Assembly (NCBI GenBank): GCA_045641065.1
Contig: JAZUGF010000076.1
Location: 12,211 to 76,210, forward strand
Reading direction: 5' to 3'
Source of the DNA: UBA1723 sp045641065
Lineage (GTDB): Bacteria > Bacteroidota > Bacteroidia > Bacteroidales > Paludibacteraceae
Length of the DNA stretch: 64,000 bases
Shown here piece after piece: positions 31,385 to 41,306 of the stretch (positions within the stretch are counted from its first letter, which is position 1; each line of letters opens with the position of its first letter). The notes beneath the pieces were generated by a model that saw nothing but the letters and a program-made list of their open reading frames with translations, did no database searches and was not told the DNA's origin. The translations under genes were made by a program, and so were the position numbers.

Positions 31385-32305
31385 ATGGAAAATGAAATTG
31401 TGTATCATACGCCGGCTCTGCTGATCCCTTGCATGGAGGGGTTGGATATAAAGAGTGATGGCGTGTATGTCGACCTGACGTTCGGAGGTGGCGGTCACTC
31501 GCGTGAAATCCTCTCGCGTCTCGGAAAAAATGGCCGACTTTTCGCTTTCGATCAGGATGTCGACGCGATCGCGAACATCCCTGATGACGACAGACTCACA
31601 TTCTGTCGCTCCAACTTTTGCTACTTGAGCAATTTCCTTGCTTATTATGGAGTGGAGAAGGTCGACGGTGTGCTTGCCGACCTAGGTGTGTCATTCCATC
31701 ATTTCGATGAGGCAGAACGTGGATTCTCTTTCCGCTTCGATGGACCTCTCGACATGAGAATGAACCGTAAGTCGAAGTTTACAGCTGAAAATCTATTGAA
31801 TGAGTACGATGAGCAACGTCTTGCCGACATATTCTATCTTTATGGAGAGATGAACAATGCCCGTAAGGTTGCCTCTACTATTGTTAAGGCACGCCAGAAG
31901 GCTCCTCTCACTACTATTTTCCAACTTGTGGAATTGCTTGAGCCACTTATCGGCCGAGACAGCCAGAAGAAGGACCTTGCAAAACTGTTTCAGGCTATCC
32001 GTATTGAGGTGAACGACGAGATGGGCACTCTAAAGAAGATGCTCTCTCAACTTCCTAAGGTGCTTGGCGACGGTGGACGTGTAGCTATCCTTACTTATCA
32101 CTCACTTGAAGACCGTTTGGTGAAGAATTTCTTCAAGACTGGTAACGTTGATGGTAAGATAGAGAAGGATTTCTACGGAAATACCATCCGCTCTCTCTCT
32201 CCTGTAAACGGAAAACCTATTGTTCCCGACGCTGATGAGATACAGCGTAATCCAAGAAGCAGAAGCGCAAAACTACGTGTCGCAGAAAAGGAGGAGGACG
32301 AATAG
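31385..32305 (+). CDS. rsmH: 16S rRNA (cytosine1402-N4)-methyltransferase
   Basis: SAM-dependent enzyme that methylates the N4 of C1402 of 16S rRNA in the decoding centre. 306 residues; the N terminus has YHTPALLIPCMEGL and the SAM loop DLTFGGGGHSREIL. Family motifs DGVLADLGVSFHHFDEAERGFSF, AIRIEVNDE and the tail NPRSRSAKLRVAEK are all present. It is the standard second gene after mraZ; one base separates its stop from the ftsL ATG. Confidence 0.97.
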   Translation: MENEIVYHTPALLIPCMEGLDIKSDGVYVDLTFGGGGHSREILSRLGKNGRLFAFDQDVDAIANIPDDDRLTFCRSNFCYLSNFLAYYGVEKVDGVLADLGVSFHHFDEAERGFSFRFDGPLDMRMNRKSKFTAENLLNEYDEQRLADIFYLYGEMNNARKVASTIVKARQKAPLTTIFQLVELLEPLIGRDSQKKDLAKLFQAIRIEVNDEMGTLKKMLSQLPKVLGDGGRVAILTYHSLEDRLVKNFFKTGNVDGKIEKDFYGNTIRSLSPVNGKPIVPDADEIQRNPRSRSAKLRVAEKEEDE

Positions 32306-32306
32306 T

Positions 32307-32633
32307 ATGAATGAAATCAATAGAATTCTTAAAAGCCTCCAAGGAGGTTACAAATACGTATTCTCTGAATCGTTTGTAAAAAACAATATGTATTTGTTGG
32401 GACTTGTCGTATTGTTGTGCATTGCGGTTATAGAAAACCGTTATGAGTGCGACAAACAGTTCAAACAAATCCAGAATTTGAAAGCTAAACTTCAGGATAA
32501 AAAAAACGATGCTTTGGCAGTCAATGCGGAATTGTCGCAGATCAGTCGTCAGAGTAATGTAAAAGTCTTGATTTCAGAAAGTGGCCTCGACGTCGCAGAG
32601 TCAACTTTACCACCATATTTGATAAACAAGTAA
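32307..32633 (+). CDS. ftsL: FtsL-like division protein
   Basis: 108-residue bitopic protein: cytoplasmic N terminus, one membrane span (about 28-45, NMYLLGLVVLLCIAVI) and a periplasmic coiled-coil segment (about 55-85, KQFKQIQNLKAKLQDKK). Position between rsmH and the division PBP and size fit FtsL, although primary sequence conservation in this family is weak. The frame is open from 32220, but only the ATG at 32307, one base after the rsmH stop, gives this topology. Confidence 0.8.
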   Translation: MNEINRILKSLQGGYKYVFSESFVKNNMYLLGLVVLLCIAVIENRYECDKQFKQIQNLKAKLQDKKNDALAVNAELSQISRQSNVKVLISESGLDVAESTLPPYLINK

Positions 32634-32639
32634 ACTGGT

Positions 32640-34772
32640 ATGGCGAAGTTTGACGAAATGAAAAAAAGCATTCTCGTGGGAATGATTTTTCCAACCATTT
32701 TCATAATCGGTATGGTTGCCCTTATCATTTGGCGAGCTTGCAGTTTGATGTTCGGACCTGAAGGTGACGGTTGGAGAGAGGTGTCTGAACGATTGGACCA
32801 CCTGCAGGACAGCACAATAGTCAAGCCTCACAGAGGAAATATCTATTCGTGCGACGGGGAGTTGATAGTAAGCTCAGTCCAGAGACATAAGATACTTATG
32901 GACTTTGGTAGCGAATCCTTTGACAGCGATCTTTTTAATGCTAACATAGATTCTTTGTGTATTTGTGTCGCAAAACTTTATGGAAATGTGCATGATCCAG
33001 CATATTACAAGAGTAGAGCGCTTGAGGCAAAGAAGAAGAAAAGAAGAGCTTTCGTGTTTGAGGCAAAGTTCGTATCGCATAGCGACTACAAACGAGCTAA
33101 GACGTTTCCGTTCTGGAGAGAATCCAAAAAAAAGAATGGTTTATATGTTGAGACTCAGATCGAACGTAAGAAAACCTTCGGAAACCTTGCTTCTCGTACT
33201 ATTGGAAACTTTGATCCTCAGAAGGACATAGGTAGAAACGGTCTTGAAAAGATGTACGATGAATACTTGAGTGGTCTTCCTGGATTGGCAAGAAAGGAAT
33301 TTCACGGAAGTGGCAGACCAACGTGGGAGAATGATATAGATCCTGTCGACGGTGCGGATGTCTATTCCACACTCGATATGAGAATGCAGGATGTTGTGAC
33401 ATCGGCTCTTCGCGAAGTGATGATTGAGGCTTCTGCAGACAGTGGATGCGCGATGCTAATGGATGTCCACACTGGTGAGATCAAGGCTATCTCAAACCTC
33501 ACTCACTTGGGGCTTTCTTACGTGGACCAGAAAAACTATGCGGTCGGTATGAATTCCGAACCTGGCTCGGTGTTTAAGTTGGCTTCTGTGATAGCGTTGC
33601 TTGAAGTGGCTAAATTAGACACTTCTTATCAGATTGAGACCGGGGATGGATTATGGAAGGAGAAAGGAATGCATGACCATAACTGGAAACCGGATGGCTC
33701 TGGTGGATTTGGAACAATCTCTTTGGCTCATGCTTTTCACGTATCATCCAATATTGGTATTGCTAAACCAGTCAATGAGTTTTTTGGTAAGAAAAAAGAC
33801 AAGTTTGTGGATAAACTTTATTCCATGAAGCTTGCTGACCGTATGGAACTTGACATTCCAAATGAGGTCAGACCGGTAATCAGAAGTTTTGATGATCCGA
33901 CGGTAAAGAATGATGGAACATATCTGACATCTATGGCAATTGGCTATAGTGTGCAGATTCCGCCAATCTACACGTTGACATTCTATAATGCTATTGCCAA
34001 CGACGGAAAGATGATCAAACCGCTTTTTGTTAGAACTGTAAGACGTGATGGTACAGTGTTGAAGACGGAAACGGTAGAGGAGATTTGCCCTAAAGTATGC
34101 TCCAGCAAGACTCTTGGTAAGGTTAAGGATATGCTTAAGGGTGTGGTTGAACAGGGTACTGGAAAAAGAGCAAAGTCGGATATCCTTGAGTTGGCAGGTA
34201 AGTCGGGCACAGCTCGTATGCACTACAATAACTCAAGCGGTACGGCAAAAGATTATCAGCTTTCTTTTGTGGGATATTTCCCAGCCGATAATCCTCGCTA
34301 CACTTGTATGGTGGTGAACTGGCAGAAGGCAGAGAACTATTATTTGCATGGAAGTCTTACGGCAAAGGCATTCAAAACGATTGCTGAACGAATATATGCC
34401 ATGACTCCTGTTCACTGTGGGTCGGCAGTATGTAAAGATGGCAAATTCGCTCCCGAAATCAAAGGTGGTTACAAAAGTGATGTTGACTACTTGTTGAAGG
34501 AGTTGAATGTTAGACATAAGAAAAACAACATTGAAGATGACGATTGGGTGACAACCGTTACCAACGACAGTGTGGTGAGCATGACTCAGATGAAAGTCGG
34601 TAAGTACACTGTTCCTAAAGTCATCGGTCTCGGAGCAAAAGATGCTCTCTATTTGCTTGAGAATAAAGGTTTGAAAGTGGAGATGCATGGGCGTGGCTCT
34701 GTGGTGCAGCAATCAATTGCTCCCGGTACAACCGCAAGCCCTGGTGCATTAATAAAGATTACACTAAAATAG
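32640..34772 (+). CDS. ftsI: Division transpeptidase FtsI (PBP3) with PASTA domain
   Basis: 710-residue class B penicillin-binding protein that cross-links septal peptidoglycan. One N-terminal membrane span (about 11-32), a pedestal domain, then the transpeptidase: SVFK with nucleophile Ser310, SSN in HVSSNIG, and KSG (about 521) in AGKSGTA. A C-terminal PASTA domain (about 655-710, YTVPKVIGLGAKDALYLLE) is present, as in Bacteroidota and Firmicutes division PBPs. It begins seven bases after ftsL and works with FtsW further down the cluster. Confidence 0.96.
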   Translation: MAKFDEMKKSILVGMIFPTIFIIGMVALIIWRACSLMFGPEGDGWREVSERLDHLQDSTIVKPHRGNIYSCDGELIVSSVQRHKILMDFGSESFDSDLFNANIDSLCICVAKLYGNVHDPAYYKSRALEAKKKKRRAFVFEAKFVSHSDYKRAKTFPFWRESKKKNGLYVETQIERKKTFGNLASRTIGNFDPQKDIGRNGLEKMYDEYLSGLPGLARKEFHGSGRPTWENDIDPVDGADVYSTLDMRMQDVVTSALREVMIEASADSGCAMLMDVHTGEIKAISNLTHLGLSYVDQKNYAVGMNSEPGSVFKLASVIALLEVAKLDTSYQIETGDGLWKEKGMHDHNWKPDGSGGFGTISLAHAFHVSSNIGIAKPVNEFFGKKKDKFVDKLYSMKLADRMELDIPNEVRPVIRSFDDPTVKNDGTYLTSMAIGYSVQIPPIYTLTFYNAIANDGKMIKPLFVRTVRRDGTVLKTETVEEICPKVCSSKTLGKVKDMLKGVVEQGTGKRAKSDILELAGKSGTARMHYNNSSGTAKDYQLSFVGYFPADNPRYTCMVVNWQKAENYYLHGSLTAKAFKTIAERIYAMTPVHCGSAVCKDGKFAPEIKGGYKSDVDYLLKELNVRHKKNNIEDDDWVTTVTNDSVVSMTQMKVGKYTVPKVIGLGAKDALYLLENKGLKVEMHGRGSVVQQSIAPGTTASPGALIKITLK

Positions 34773-34779
34773 TTGACTT

Positions 34780-36231
34780 ATGAAGTTAAACGAATTGATT
34801 AAAAGTGTCGATTGCATAACAACAGTCGGCAATCTAGATAAAGAGATTTCTGCTATCTGTCAGGATTCTCGCCAGGTGTCTGCAGACACTTTGTTCGTAG
34901 CTGTTTGTGGCTACTCCATGGACGGTCACGAATATATTGACTCTGCTATTGAGAAGGGTGCGGCTGCTATCGTGCTACAGAAAATGCCTGCTGATTTGAA
35001 GGATGGTGTGGCTTATATCCAGGTTAAGGATTCGGCTGAGGCTCTTGGACTTTTGGCTTCTGCGTGGTATGGCAACCCATCGTCGAAATTGAAACTCGTC
35101 GGTGTGACTGGCACAAATGGTAAGACAACAATTGCCACTGTACTTTATAAAATGCACCGTGAATTTGGTCATAAGGTAGGTTTGCTTTCTACTGTTTGCA
35201 ATTATGTTGATGATAAAGCGGTAGCTGCTACTCATACCACTCCAGATCCGATTTCACTTCAGCGTCTTCTTGCTGAAATGGTCGACGCGGGATGTACATA
35301 CGCTTTCATGGAGGTCAGCTCTCACGCTGCAGATCAGAAGCGTATCGGTGGTTTGAAATTCGTCGGAGGTATCTTCACAAATATCACTCGTGATCATTTG
35401 GACTACCACAAGACTTTTGACAACTATATCAAGGCTAAGAAGTCGTTCTTTGATTCACTTCCTGCCGACGCATTTGCTCTAACAAATGCAGATGATCGTA
35501 ACGGAAGCGTGATGATTCAGAACAGCAAGGCGTTGAGAAAGAGTTATTCGATCCGTTCGATGGCTGACTTCAAGGCAAAGGTTGTGGAGGATAGCTTCTT
35601 TGGAATGCTTTTGAATATCGACGGTAGAGAGGTCTCTACTCAGTTTGTTGGCCGATTCAACGCATCCAACTTGCTTGCAGTATATTCTGCTTGCGTATTG
35701 CTTGGCAACACACCTGAAGATACACTTGTTGCATTGAGTAAGATGACTCCAGTCAACGGTAGATTTGAGACTATCCGTGGAGAGCAGAGTGGTGTTTGTG
35801 CTATTGTAGACTACGCTCACACTCCAGACGCATTGGAGAATGTGATTTCTACAATCAACGAGGTGAAGAGCCAGAGTGCTGATTTGATCACAATCGTAGG
35901 ATGTGGAGGTAACCGTGACAAGGGTAAACGTCCGATCATGGCAAAGTCGGCTGTTGTAAACAGTGACAAGGTCGTTATTACGTCGGATAATCCTAGAAAC
36001 GAGGAACCAATGGACATCATCAACGATATGTTGGCTGGTCTTTCAGAGGAGGAGCAGATGAACGTGGTTGTCAATGCAGATCGTGAACAGGCAATCAAGA
36101 CAGCATGTCAGATGGCAAAGAAGGGTGATATCATCCTCGTCGCTGGAAAGGGACATGAGGATTATCAGGATATCAAGGGCGTTAAGCACCACTTTGATGA
36201 TCACGAGGTAATTAGAAAATATTTAAGATAA
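34780..36231 (+). CDS. murE: UDP-MurNAc-tripeptide synthetase
   Basis: Adds the third stem amino acid to UDP-MurNAc-L-Ala-D-Glu. 483 residues; ATP loop GVTGTNGKTT (about 105-114), the carbamylated-lysine region and the specificity loop SDNPRNEEP (about 403-411). DNPR at this position marks the meso-diaminopimelate enzyme as opposed to the lysine type. The gene starts seven bases after ftsI. Confidence 0.97.
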   Translation: MKLNELIKSVDCITTVGNLDKEISAICQDSRQVSADTLFVAVCGYSMDGHEYIDSAIEKGAAAIVLQKMPADLKDGVAYIQVKDSAEALGLLASAWYGNPSSKLKLVGVTGTNGKTTIATVLYKMHREFGHKVGLLSTVCNYVDDKAVAATHTTPDPISLQRLLAEMVDAGCTYAFMEVSSHAADQKRIGGLKFVGGIFTNITRDHLDYHKTFDNYIKAKKSFFDSLPADAFALTNADDRNGSVMIQNSKALRKSYSIRSMADFKAKVVEDSFFGMLLNIDGREVSTQFVGRFNASNLLAVYSACVLLGNTPEDTLVALSKMTPVNGRFETIRGEQSGVCAIVDYAHTPDALENVISTINEVKSQSADLITIVGCGGNRDKGKRPIMAKSAVVNSDKVVITSDNPRNEEPMDIINDMLAGLSEEEQMNVVVNADREQAIKTACQMAKKGDIILVAGKGHEDYQDIKGVKHHFDDHEVIRKYLR

Positions 36232-36243
36232 TATAGAGAGATT

Positions 36244-37452
36244 ATGTTTTATTATTTATTTGAAGGAATGACATTCCCAGGCGCAGGTTTGTTTCACTAT
36301 GTAACATTCCGTTCTGCGATGGCTTTTGTCGGAGCGTTGCTTTTTGTAATCATTTTCGGAAAGAAGATGATTGAGTATCTTCAGTATCGCCAGATTGGAG
36401 AGACAATCAGAGATTTGAACCTTGAGGGTCAGATGTCAAAGAAGGGCACTCCTACAATGGGAGGTGTGATTATCATTGGTGGAATCATTATCCCATGTCT
36501 TTTGTTCGGTAATCTTTCTAATATCTATATGCTTTTGATGCTTGCCATAACTCTTTGGCTTGGATTCCTTGGAGGTATGGATGATTATATCAAGGTGTTT
36601 AAGAAGAATAAAGACGGAATGTCGCCACGCGTAAAGATTATCGGTCAGGTGGCAGCAGGTTTATTCCTTGGCTTGACTCTATATTTCAGTCCAGATGTGG
36701 TGATTAGAGAGAATTACGCTACAATCAACAAAGAGAATGTTGAGGTGGTGAATTATAAGAAGGAGAATGTGAAGTCAACACAGACTACTATTCCATTCGT
36801 AAAGAATCACAATTTCGACTACGCTCAGATATTTGAGTTTGCTGGCGACTATGCTCAGCCACTTGGATGGGTGTTCTTCGTATTGGTTACAATCTTCGTG
36901 ATGACATTCATTTCCAACGGAGCCAACTTGACTGACGGATTGGATGGTTTGTCTGTCGGAACGTCGATGATAATAGGTGTGGCTTTAGGAATCTTGGCAT
37001 ACTTGTCGAGCCATACAGAGTTCGCAAGCTACCTTAACATCATGTATATTCCTAAGTCGGAGGAGTTGGTAGTCTACTTGTGTGCATTCGTAGGAGCAAC
37101 ACTTGGATTCCTATGGTACAACTCATTCCCAGCACAGGTGTTCATGGGTGATACCGGTAGTTTGATGCTTGGAGGAGTGATTGCTGCAGTAGCGATGATC
37201 ATTCGCAAGGAGTTGTTGATTCCGATTTTGTGTGGTGTATTTATCGCAGAAAATTTGTCGGTGATGCTTCAGGTGTCATACTTCAAGTATACAAAGAAGA
37301 AATACGGTGAAGGACGACGCATCTTCTTGATGTCTCCATTACATCACCACTTCCAGAAGAAGGGAATGCCAGAGCCAAAGATCGTCGCTAGATTCTTGAT
37401 CGTCGGTTTGCTTTTGGCAGTAATTACAGTATTGACTTTAAAGGTGAGATAA
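36244..37452 (+). CDS. mraY: Phospho-MurNAc-pentapeptide translocase
   Basis: Membrane enzyme that makes lipid I from UDP-MurNAc-pentapeptide and undecaprenyl phosphate. 402 residues with about ten membrane spans; signatures KKGTPTMGG, NLTDGLDGLSVG and GDTGSLMLGG are intact and HHHFQKKG lies near the end. It is longer than E. coli MraY (360) because of an insertion at about 155-195 (ENYATINKENVEVVNYKKEN), as in other Bacteroidota. The stop overlaps the murD ATG by one base (TAATG). Confidence 0.97.
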   Translation: MFYYLFEGMTFPGAGLFHYVTFRSAMAFVGALLFVIIFGKKMIEYLQYRQIGETIRDLNLEGQMSKKGTPTMGGVIIIGGIIIPCLLFGNLSNIYMLLMLAITLWLGFLGGMDDYIKVFKKNKDGMSPRVKIIGQVAAGLFLGLTLYFSPDVVIRENYATINKENVEVVNYKKENVKSTQTTIPFVKNHNFDYAQIFEFAGDYAQPLGWVFFVLVTIFVMTFISNGANLTDGLDGLSVGTSMIIGVALGILAYLSSHTEFASYLNIMYIPKSEELVVYLCAFVGATLGFLWYNSFPAQVFMGDTGSLMLGGVIAAVAMIIRKELLIPILCGVFIAENLSVMLQVSYFKYTKKKYGEGRRIFLMSPLHHHFQKKGMPEPKIVARFLIVGLLLAVITVLTLKVR

Positions 37453-38786
37453 TGAAAAGAATAGTTGTTTTAGGAGCAGGAGAGAGTGGTGTTGGTTCGG
37501 CAATCTTAGCCCAGAAGCAGGGTTTTGATGTGTTTGTGTCGGACATGTCGCCAATCAAAGAGAAATATGTCGCTGAACTAAACCAGTATAACATAGCATG
37601 GGAGCAGGGACAGCATACAGAGGAGTTGATTTTGAATGCCGATGAGGTTATCAAGAGCCCAGGTATTCCAGAGAAAGCTCCAATCATCAAGGCATTGAGA
37701 GCAAAAGGCATAAACATAATCTCAGAAATCGAATTTGCTGGACGCTATTCAAAGTCGAAGATGGTTTGTATCACAGGTAGCAACGGAAAGACAACAACCA
37801 CTACACTTGTACATTACATCTTCAAGATGGCAGGACTAGATGCCTCACTTGCAGGAAACATCGGATTCAGTTTGGCACGTCAGGTTGCGATTGATCCACA
37901 CGACTACTACATTATTGAGCTAAGTAGTTTCCAGTTGGATGGAATGTATGATTTCAAGGCAGACATCGCAATTCTGCTTAACATTACTCCAGACCACTTG
38001 GATAGATACGAGTATAAGTTCCAGAATTACGTAGATTCCAAGATGCGTATTATTCAGAACATGACAGAGAACGACACCTTCATTTATTGGAATGAGGATC
38101 CTGTCGTAACAAAGGAGATCGAGAAATACGATATCAAAGCAAAAATGATGCCGTTCTCAATTCAGACAATCGAGAACATGGCAGCATACTTGGAAAATGA
38201 ACAATTAGTAATCAACTTAAAAAACAATTATATAGATATGGATATTAATAAACTTGCTTTGAAGGGACAGCACAATACCTACAATTCAATGGCAGCAGGA
38301 ATTGCAGCAGGCGTTGAGGGTATTAAGAAGGAGACTATCCGTAAGGCTTTCAGCGAATTCAGCGGAGTAGAGCACCGTCTTGAGCCAGTGGCAAAGGTTA
38401 GAAGCGTGTTGTTCATCAACGATTCAAAGGCTACTAATGTAAACTCATGTTGGTATGCATTGCAGTGTATGCAGACACCAGTTGTTTTGATTCTTGGAGG
38501 TAAGGACAAGGGTAACGACTACACAGAGATTGAGGATTTGGTAAAGGAGAAGGTAAAGGCTATCGTATGTCTTGGAGTAGACAACACAAAGCTTCATGAG
38601 TTCTTCGACGGTAAGGTAGAGAACATCGCAGATGCTGGTTCAATGGAAGAGGCAGTCAACAAGTGTTTCGCATTTGCTGATAAGGGCGACACAGTGTTGC
38701 TTTCACCATGTTGTGCAAGCTTTGACTTGTTCAAGAGTTACGAGGATAGAGGTCAGCAGTTCAAGGAGTGCGTAAAACGTCTATAA
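37452..38786 (+). CDS. murD: UDP-MurNAc-L-alanine--D-glutamate ligase
   Basis: Cytoplasmic ligase that adds D-Glu. 444 residues; N-terminal nucleotide fold (VVLGAGESGVGSA), ATP loop ITGSNGKTTTT (about 108-118) and the C-terminal domain with LILGGKDKGNDY and LLSPCCASFDLF. It is coupled to mraY by TAATG, with ftsW following one base after its stop. Confidence 0.97.
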   Translation: MKRIVVLGAGESGVGSAILAQKQGFDVFVSDMSPIKEKYVAELNQYNIAWEQGQHTEELILNADEVIKSPGIPEKAPIIKALRAKGINIISEIEFAGRYSKSKMVCITGSNGKTTTTTLVHYIFKMAGLDASLAGNIGFSLARQVAIDPHDYYIIELSSFQLDGMYDFKADIAILLNITPDHLDRYEYKFQNYVDSKMRIIQNMTENDTFIYWNEDPVVTKEIEKYDIKAKMMPFSIQTIENMAAYLENEQLVINLKNNYIDMDINKLALKGQHNTYNSMAAGIAAGVEGIKKETIRKAFSEFSGVEHRLEPVAKVRSVLFINDSKATNVNSCWYALQCMQTPVVLILGGKDKGNDYTEIEDLVKEKVKAIVCLGVDNTKLHEFFDGKVENIADAGSMEEAVNKCFAFADKGDTVLLSPCCASFDLFKSYEDRGQQFKECVKRL

Positions 38787-38787
38787 T

Positions 38788-40041
38788 ATGGGAGATCGCA
38801 ACGCTTTTTTCAAAAAGCTGTTTCTTGGCGACCTCGTTATATGGCTGGCGATAGCGGTATTGCTTGCTGTGTCTTTTATTGAAGTATACAGTTCAATTCA
38901 AGCAATGCCATTAAAATTTGTCAAGAATGGCGATTTTAACGGACAGTTTTATAGACATATTATACTTGAGTTAGGAGGACTGGCTTCCATCTTGCTAGTG
39001 GCACATGTCGGAGTAAAAAAACTATTTTCTTCAAGACTCATCGTATTCCTGGGCTTTGTTGCCTTGATGTCGGTGGTGTTTCTTTGGGGAACAATGTTTT
39101 TTGGTGCTATGGTCAATGGAGCCAGACGAACTCTGTTTGGAGTACAATGGTCGGAAGCTGTCAAAGTGTTCTATGTTATATTCCTAGCCTTTTGGATTGG
39201 AAAATACTCTTCACCTAATGGACTAACACCTACGAAGCAAGGTTGGTGGCTTTTGCTTGGAGTCTATGTTATATCGGTTGTGCCGATTGGTGCGGAGAAT
39301 CTGTCTGGATTGATACTCCTTACTGCAGTCTCTTTTTGTATGCTGCTGACTGGAGGAATTAAAGCTAAACCTTTTTTTAAGATTATTGGATTATTCGTTG
39401 GCCTAGCCTTAACTTTGGGAATTATTGGCAAAACAGTGCCTGCAGAGATTCTTAAAGAGGTACCTATGCTTCACCGTTTGCCGACATGGGTAGCTCGTGT
39501 GGAAAAATCAATCGTCGGAAATAAATCTGAAGAAGATGATCCTAAACTAAAATTTGTTGTTAACGACGAGAACTATCAGGTCTCTCATGGAAAGATGGCT
39601 GTTGCTGGTGGTGGTATCATTGGAAAAGGACCTGCAGCTGGTAGAGAAAGATATCGTCTTCCTCAAGCTTTTTCTGATTATATTTTTTCGATAATTTTGG
39701 AAGAGTTGGGCCTAATTGTTGGTTTGTTGTTGATATTTTCATATCTTTGTATCTTGTGGAGGTCCGTCATGATCGCATACAAATCAGAGAGTATGGTATA
39801 CGCGATGATGACAATTGGCTGTGGTATGCTGATTTTCCTTCAGGCTGCGATAAACATGTCTGTAGGAGTGGCATTGGGCGACTTCGTAACAGGTCAACCG
39901 TTGCCTTTTGTCAGCAAGGGAGGAACATCGATCTTTATGACCGGTATCTTGTTCGGAATCATTATTTCGGTAAGTGACCACGTCAAGACTCTACAAAATA
40001 GGGCTAAAACGAAGGCTGCAGTTGAAAAGGTGGCTGAATAG
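38788..40041 (+). CDS. ftsW: Lipid II polymerase FtsW
   Basis: SEDS-family septal peptidoglycan glycosyltransferase, 417 residues with about ten membrane spans. Family features include the extracellular loop with VAGGGIIGKGPAAGRERYRLPQAFSDYIFSI written over residues 270-300 and PLPFVSKGGTSIF near the end. It partners FtsI. Codon use and spacing match its neighbours. A 141-base gap separates it from murG, the widest inside the cluster. Confidence 0.96.
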   Translation: MGDRNAFFKKLFLGDLVIWLAIAVLLAVSFIEVYSSIQAMPLKFVKNGDFNGQFYRHIILELGGLASILLVAHVGVKKLFSSRLIVFLGFVALMSVVFLWGTMFFGAMVNGARRTLFGVQWSEAVKVFYVIFLAFWIGKYSSPNGLTPTKQGWWLLLGVYVISVVPIGAENLSGLILLTAVSFCMLLTGGIKAKPFFKIIGLFVGLALTLGIIGKTVPAEILKEVPMLHRLPTWVARVEKSIVGNKSEEDDPKLKFVVNDENYQVSHGKMAVAGGGIIGKGPAAGRERYRLPQAFSDYIFSIILEELGLIVGLLLIFSYLCILWRSVMIAYKSESMVYAMMTIGCGMLIFLQAAINMSVGVALGDFVTGQPLPFVSKGGTSIFMTGILFGIIISVSDHVKTLQNRAKTKAAVEKVAE

Positions 40042-40182
40042 TAATGCCGAGAAATTTCACTGCTTGGAATTTTGTAATATTGTGTGTAGGTGATCCAAGC
40101 AGATGATTGATATTGTGTAGGTGGTGTTGAATAGGCAAGCAAGTGCGGCTTGTATGATAACAAAGACTTTATTTAAGAGAAA
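40042..40182. other. Gap between ftsW and murG
   Basis: 141 bases with two TATTGTGTGTAGG/TATTGTGTAGG direct repeats (about 40078 and 40111), an inverted repeat TGCTTGGA..TCCAAGCA and a small CAAGC..GCTTG hairpin (40136-40152). No -33/-7 pair is clear. A regulatory or RNA-processing role is possible but unproven. Confidence 0.35.
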
Positions 40183-41295
40183 ATGGCGGCAAACAAAAGA
40201 TTCATCATCAGTGGTGGAGGTACGGGTGGTCACATATTCCCAGCTATTTCTATTGCTAATGCGTTAAAGAAGCGTTTCCCAGACGGTGAGTTCCTATTCG
40301 TGGGGGCAGATGGTCGTATGGAGATGGAGCGTGTGCCTAAAGCAGGCTATAAGATTATCGGATTGCAGGTGAACGGATTGGTGAGAAGCATGTCACCGTC
40401 GGGAATCTTGAAAAATATCAAGGTAGTCTATCGTTTTGTGAAAAGCTATTTCAAGGCTAGATCAATTGTCAAGGAGTTTAAGCCAGACGCTGTTGTCGGT
40501 GTGGGTGGTTACGCAAGTTGCCCAACTCTATACGCTGCCAACAAACTTGGTTTCCCTACTTTCTTGCAGGAGCAGAATTCTTACGCTGGTGTTGCTAACA
40601 AGTTTTTGGCAAAGGGAGTGAAGAAGATTTGCGTCGCATATGAAGGAATGGATAAGTTCTTCCCTGCTGACAAAATCATCATGACAGGTAACCCTGTCCG
40701 TCAGGATTTGTGCAATGTGGAGAAGGGAGCTCAGGAGGCATACGGATTCTTTGGCCTTGATTCTTCAAAGAAGACAATACTAGTTATCGGTGGTAGCCTA
40801 GGTGCTCGTACAGTCAACAACAGTATCATTGCTGGTCTTGATGCTATCAAGGAGAGTGGTGTGCAGGTGATCTGGCAGACTGGAAAGTATTACTTTGAGA
40901 GTGCTAAGAAAAAGGCTGATGAAAGTAATAATCCTAATTTGATTTGCACAGATTTTGTGTCACGTATGGATTATGCTTATGCAGTTGCTGATCTAGTGGT
41001 GTCAAGAGCAGGTGCAAGTTCAATTTCTGAGCTTTGCTTGTTAGGTAAGCCTTCGATTTTGGTGCCTTCTCCTAACGTGGCTGAAGATCACCAGACAAAG
41101 AATGCTATGGCATTGTCTACAAAGAATGCGGCTGTGATGATCAAGGACGTTGAGGCGGTTGAAAAATTAGTACCGGAGGCATTGCGTCTGGTGGCAGATG
41201 AAGCGTCGCTCGCATCTATAGCTGAAAATGCTTTGGCAATGGCAGAAAAAGATTCGGCAGATCGAATCGCAAGCGTTATTATTGACGAGATTTAA
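40183..41295 (+). CDS. murG: Lipid II synthase MurG
   Basis: Peripheral-membrane GT-B glycosyltransferase that adds GlcNAc to lipid I. 370 residues; N-terminal G loop SGGGTGGHIFPA (about 9-20), second loop VIGGSLGARTVN (about 200) and the donor-site segment SRAGASSISEL (about 271). murC follows 11 bases later. Confidence 0.97.
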   Translation: MAANKRFIISGGGTGGHIFPAISIANALKKRFPDGEFLFVGADGRMEMERVPKAGYKIIGLQVNGLVRSMSPSGILKNIKVVYRFVKSYFKARSIVKEFKPDAVVGVGGYASCPTLYAANKLGFPTFLQEQNSYAGVANKFLAKGVKKICVAYEGMDKFFPADKIIMTGNPVRQDLCNVEKGAQEAYGFFGLDSSKKTILVIGGSLGARTVNNSIIAGLDAIKESGVQVIWQTGKYYFESAKKKADESNNPNLICTDFVSRMDYAYAVADLVVSRAGASSISELCLLGKPSILVPSPNVAEDHQTKNAMALSTKNAAVMIKDVEAVEKLVPEALRLVADEASLASIAENALAMAEKDSADRIASVIIDEI

Positions 41296-41306
41296 TTTTT
41301 GGAAAA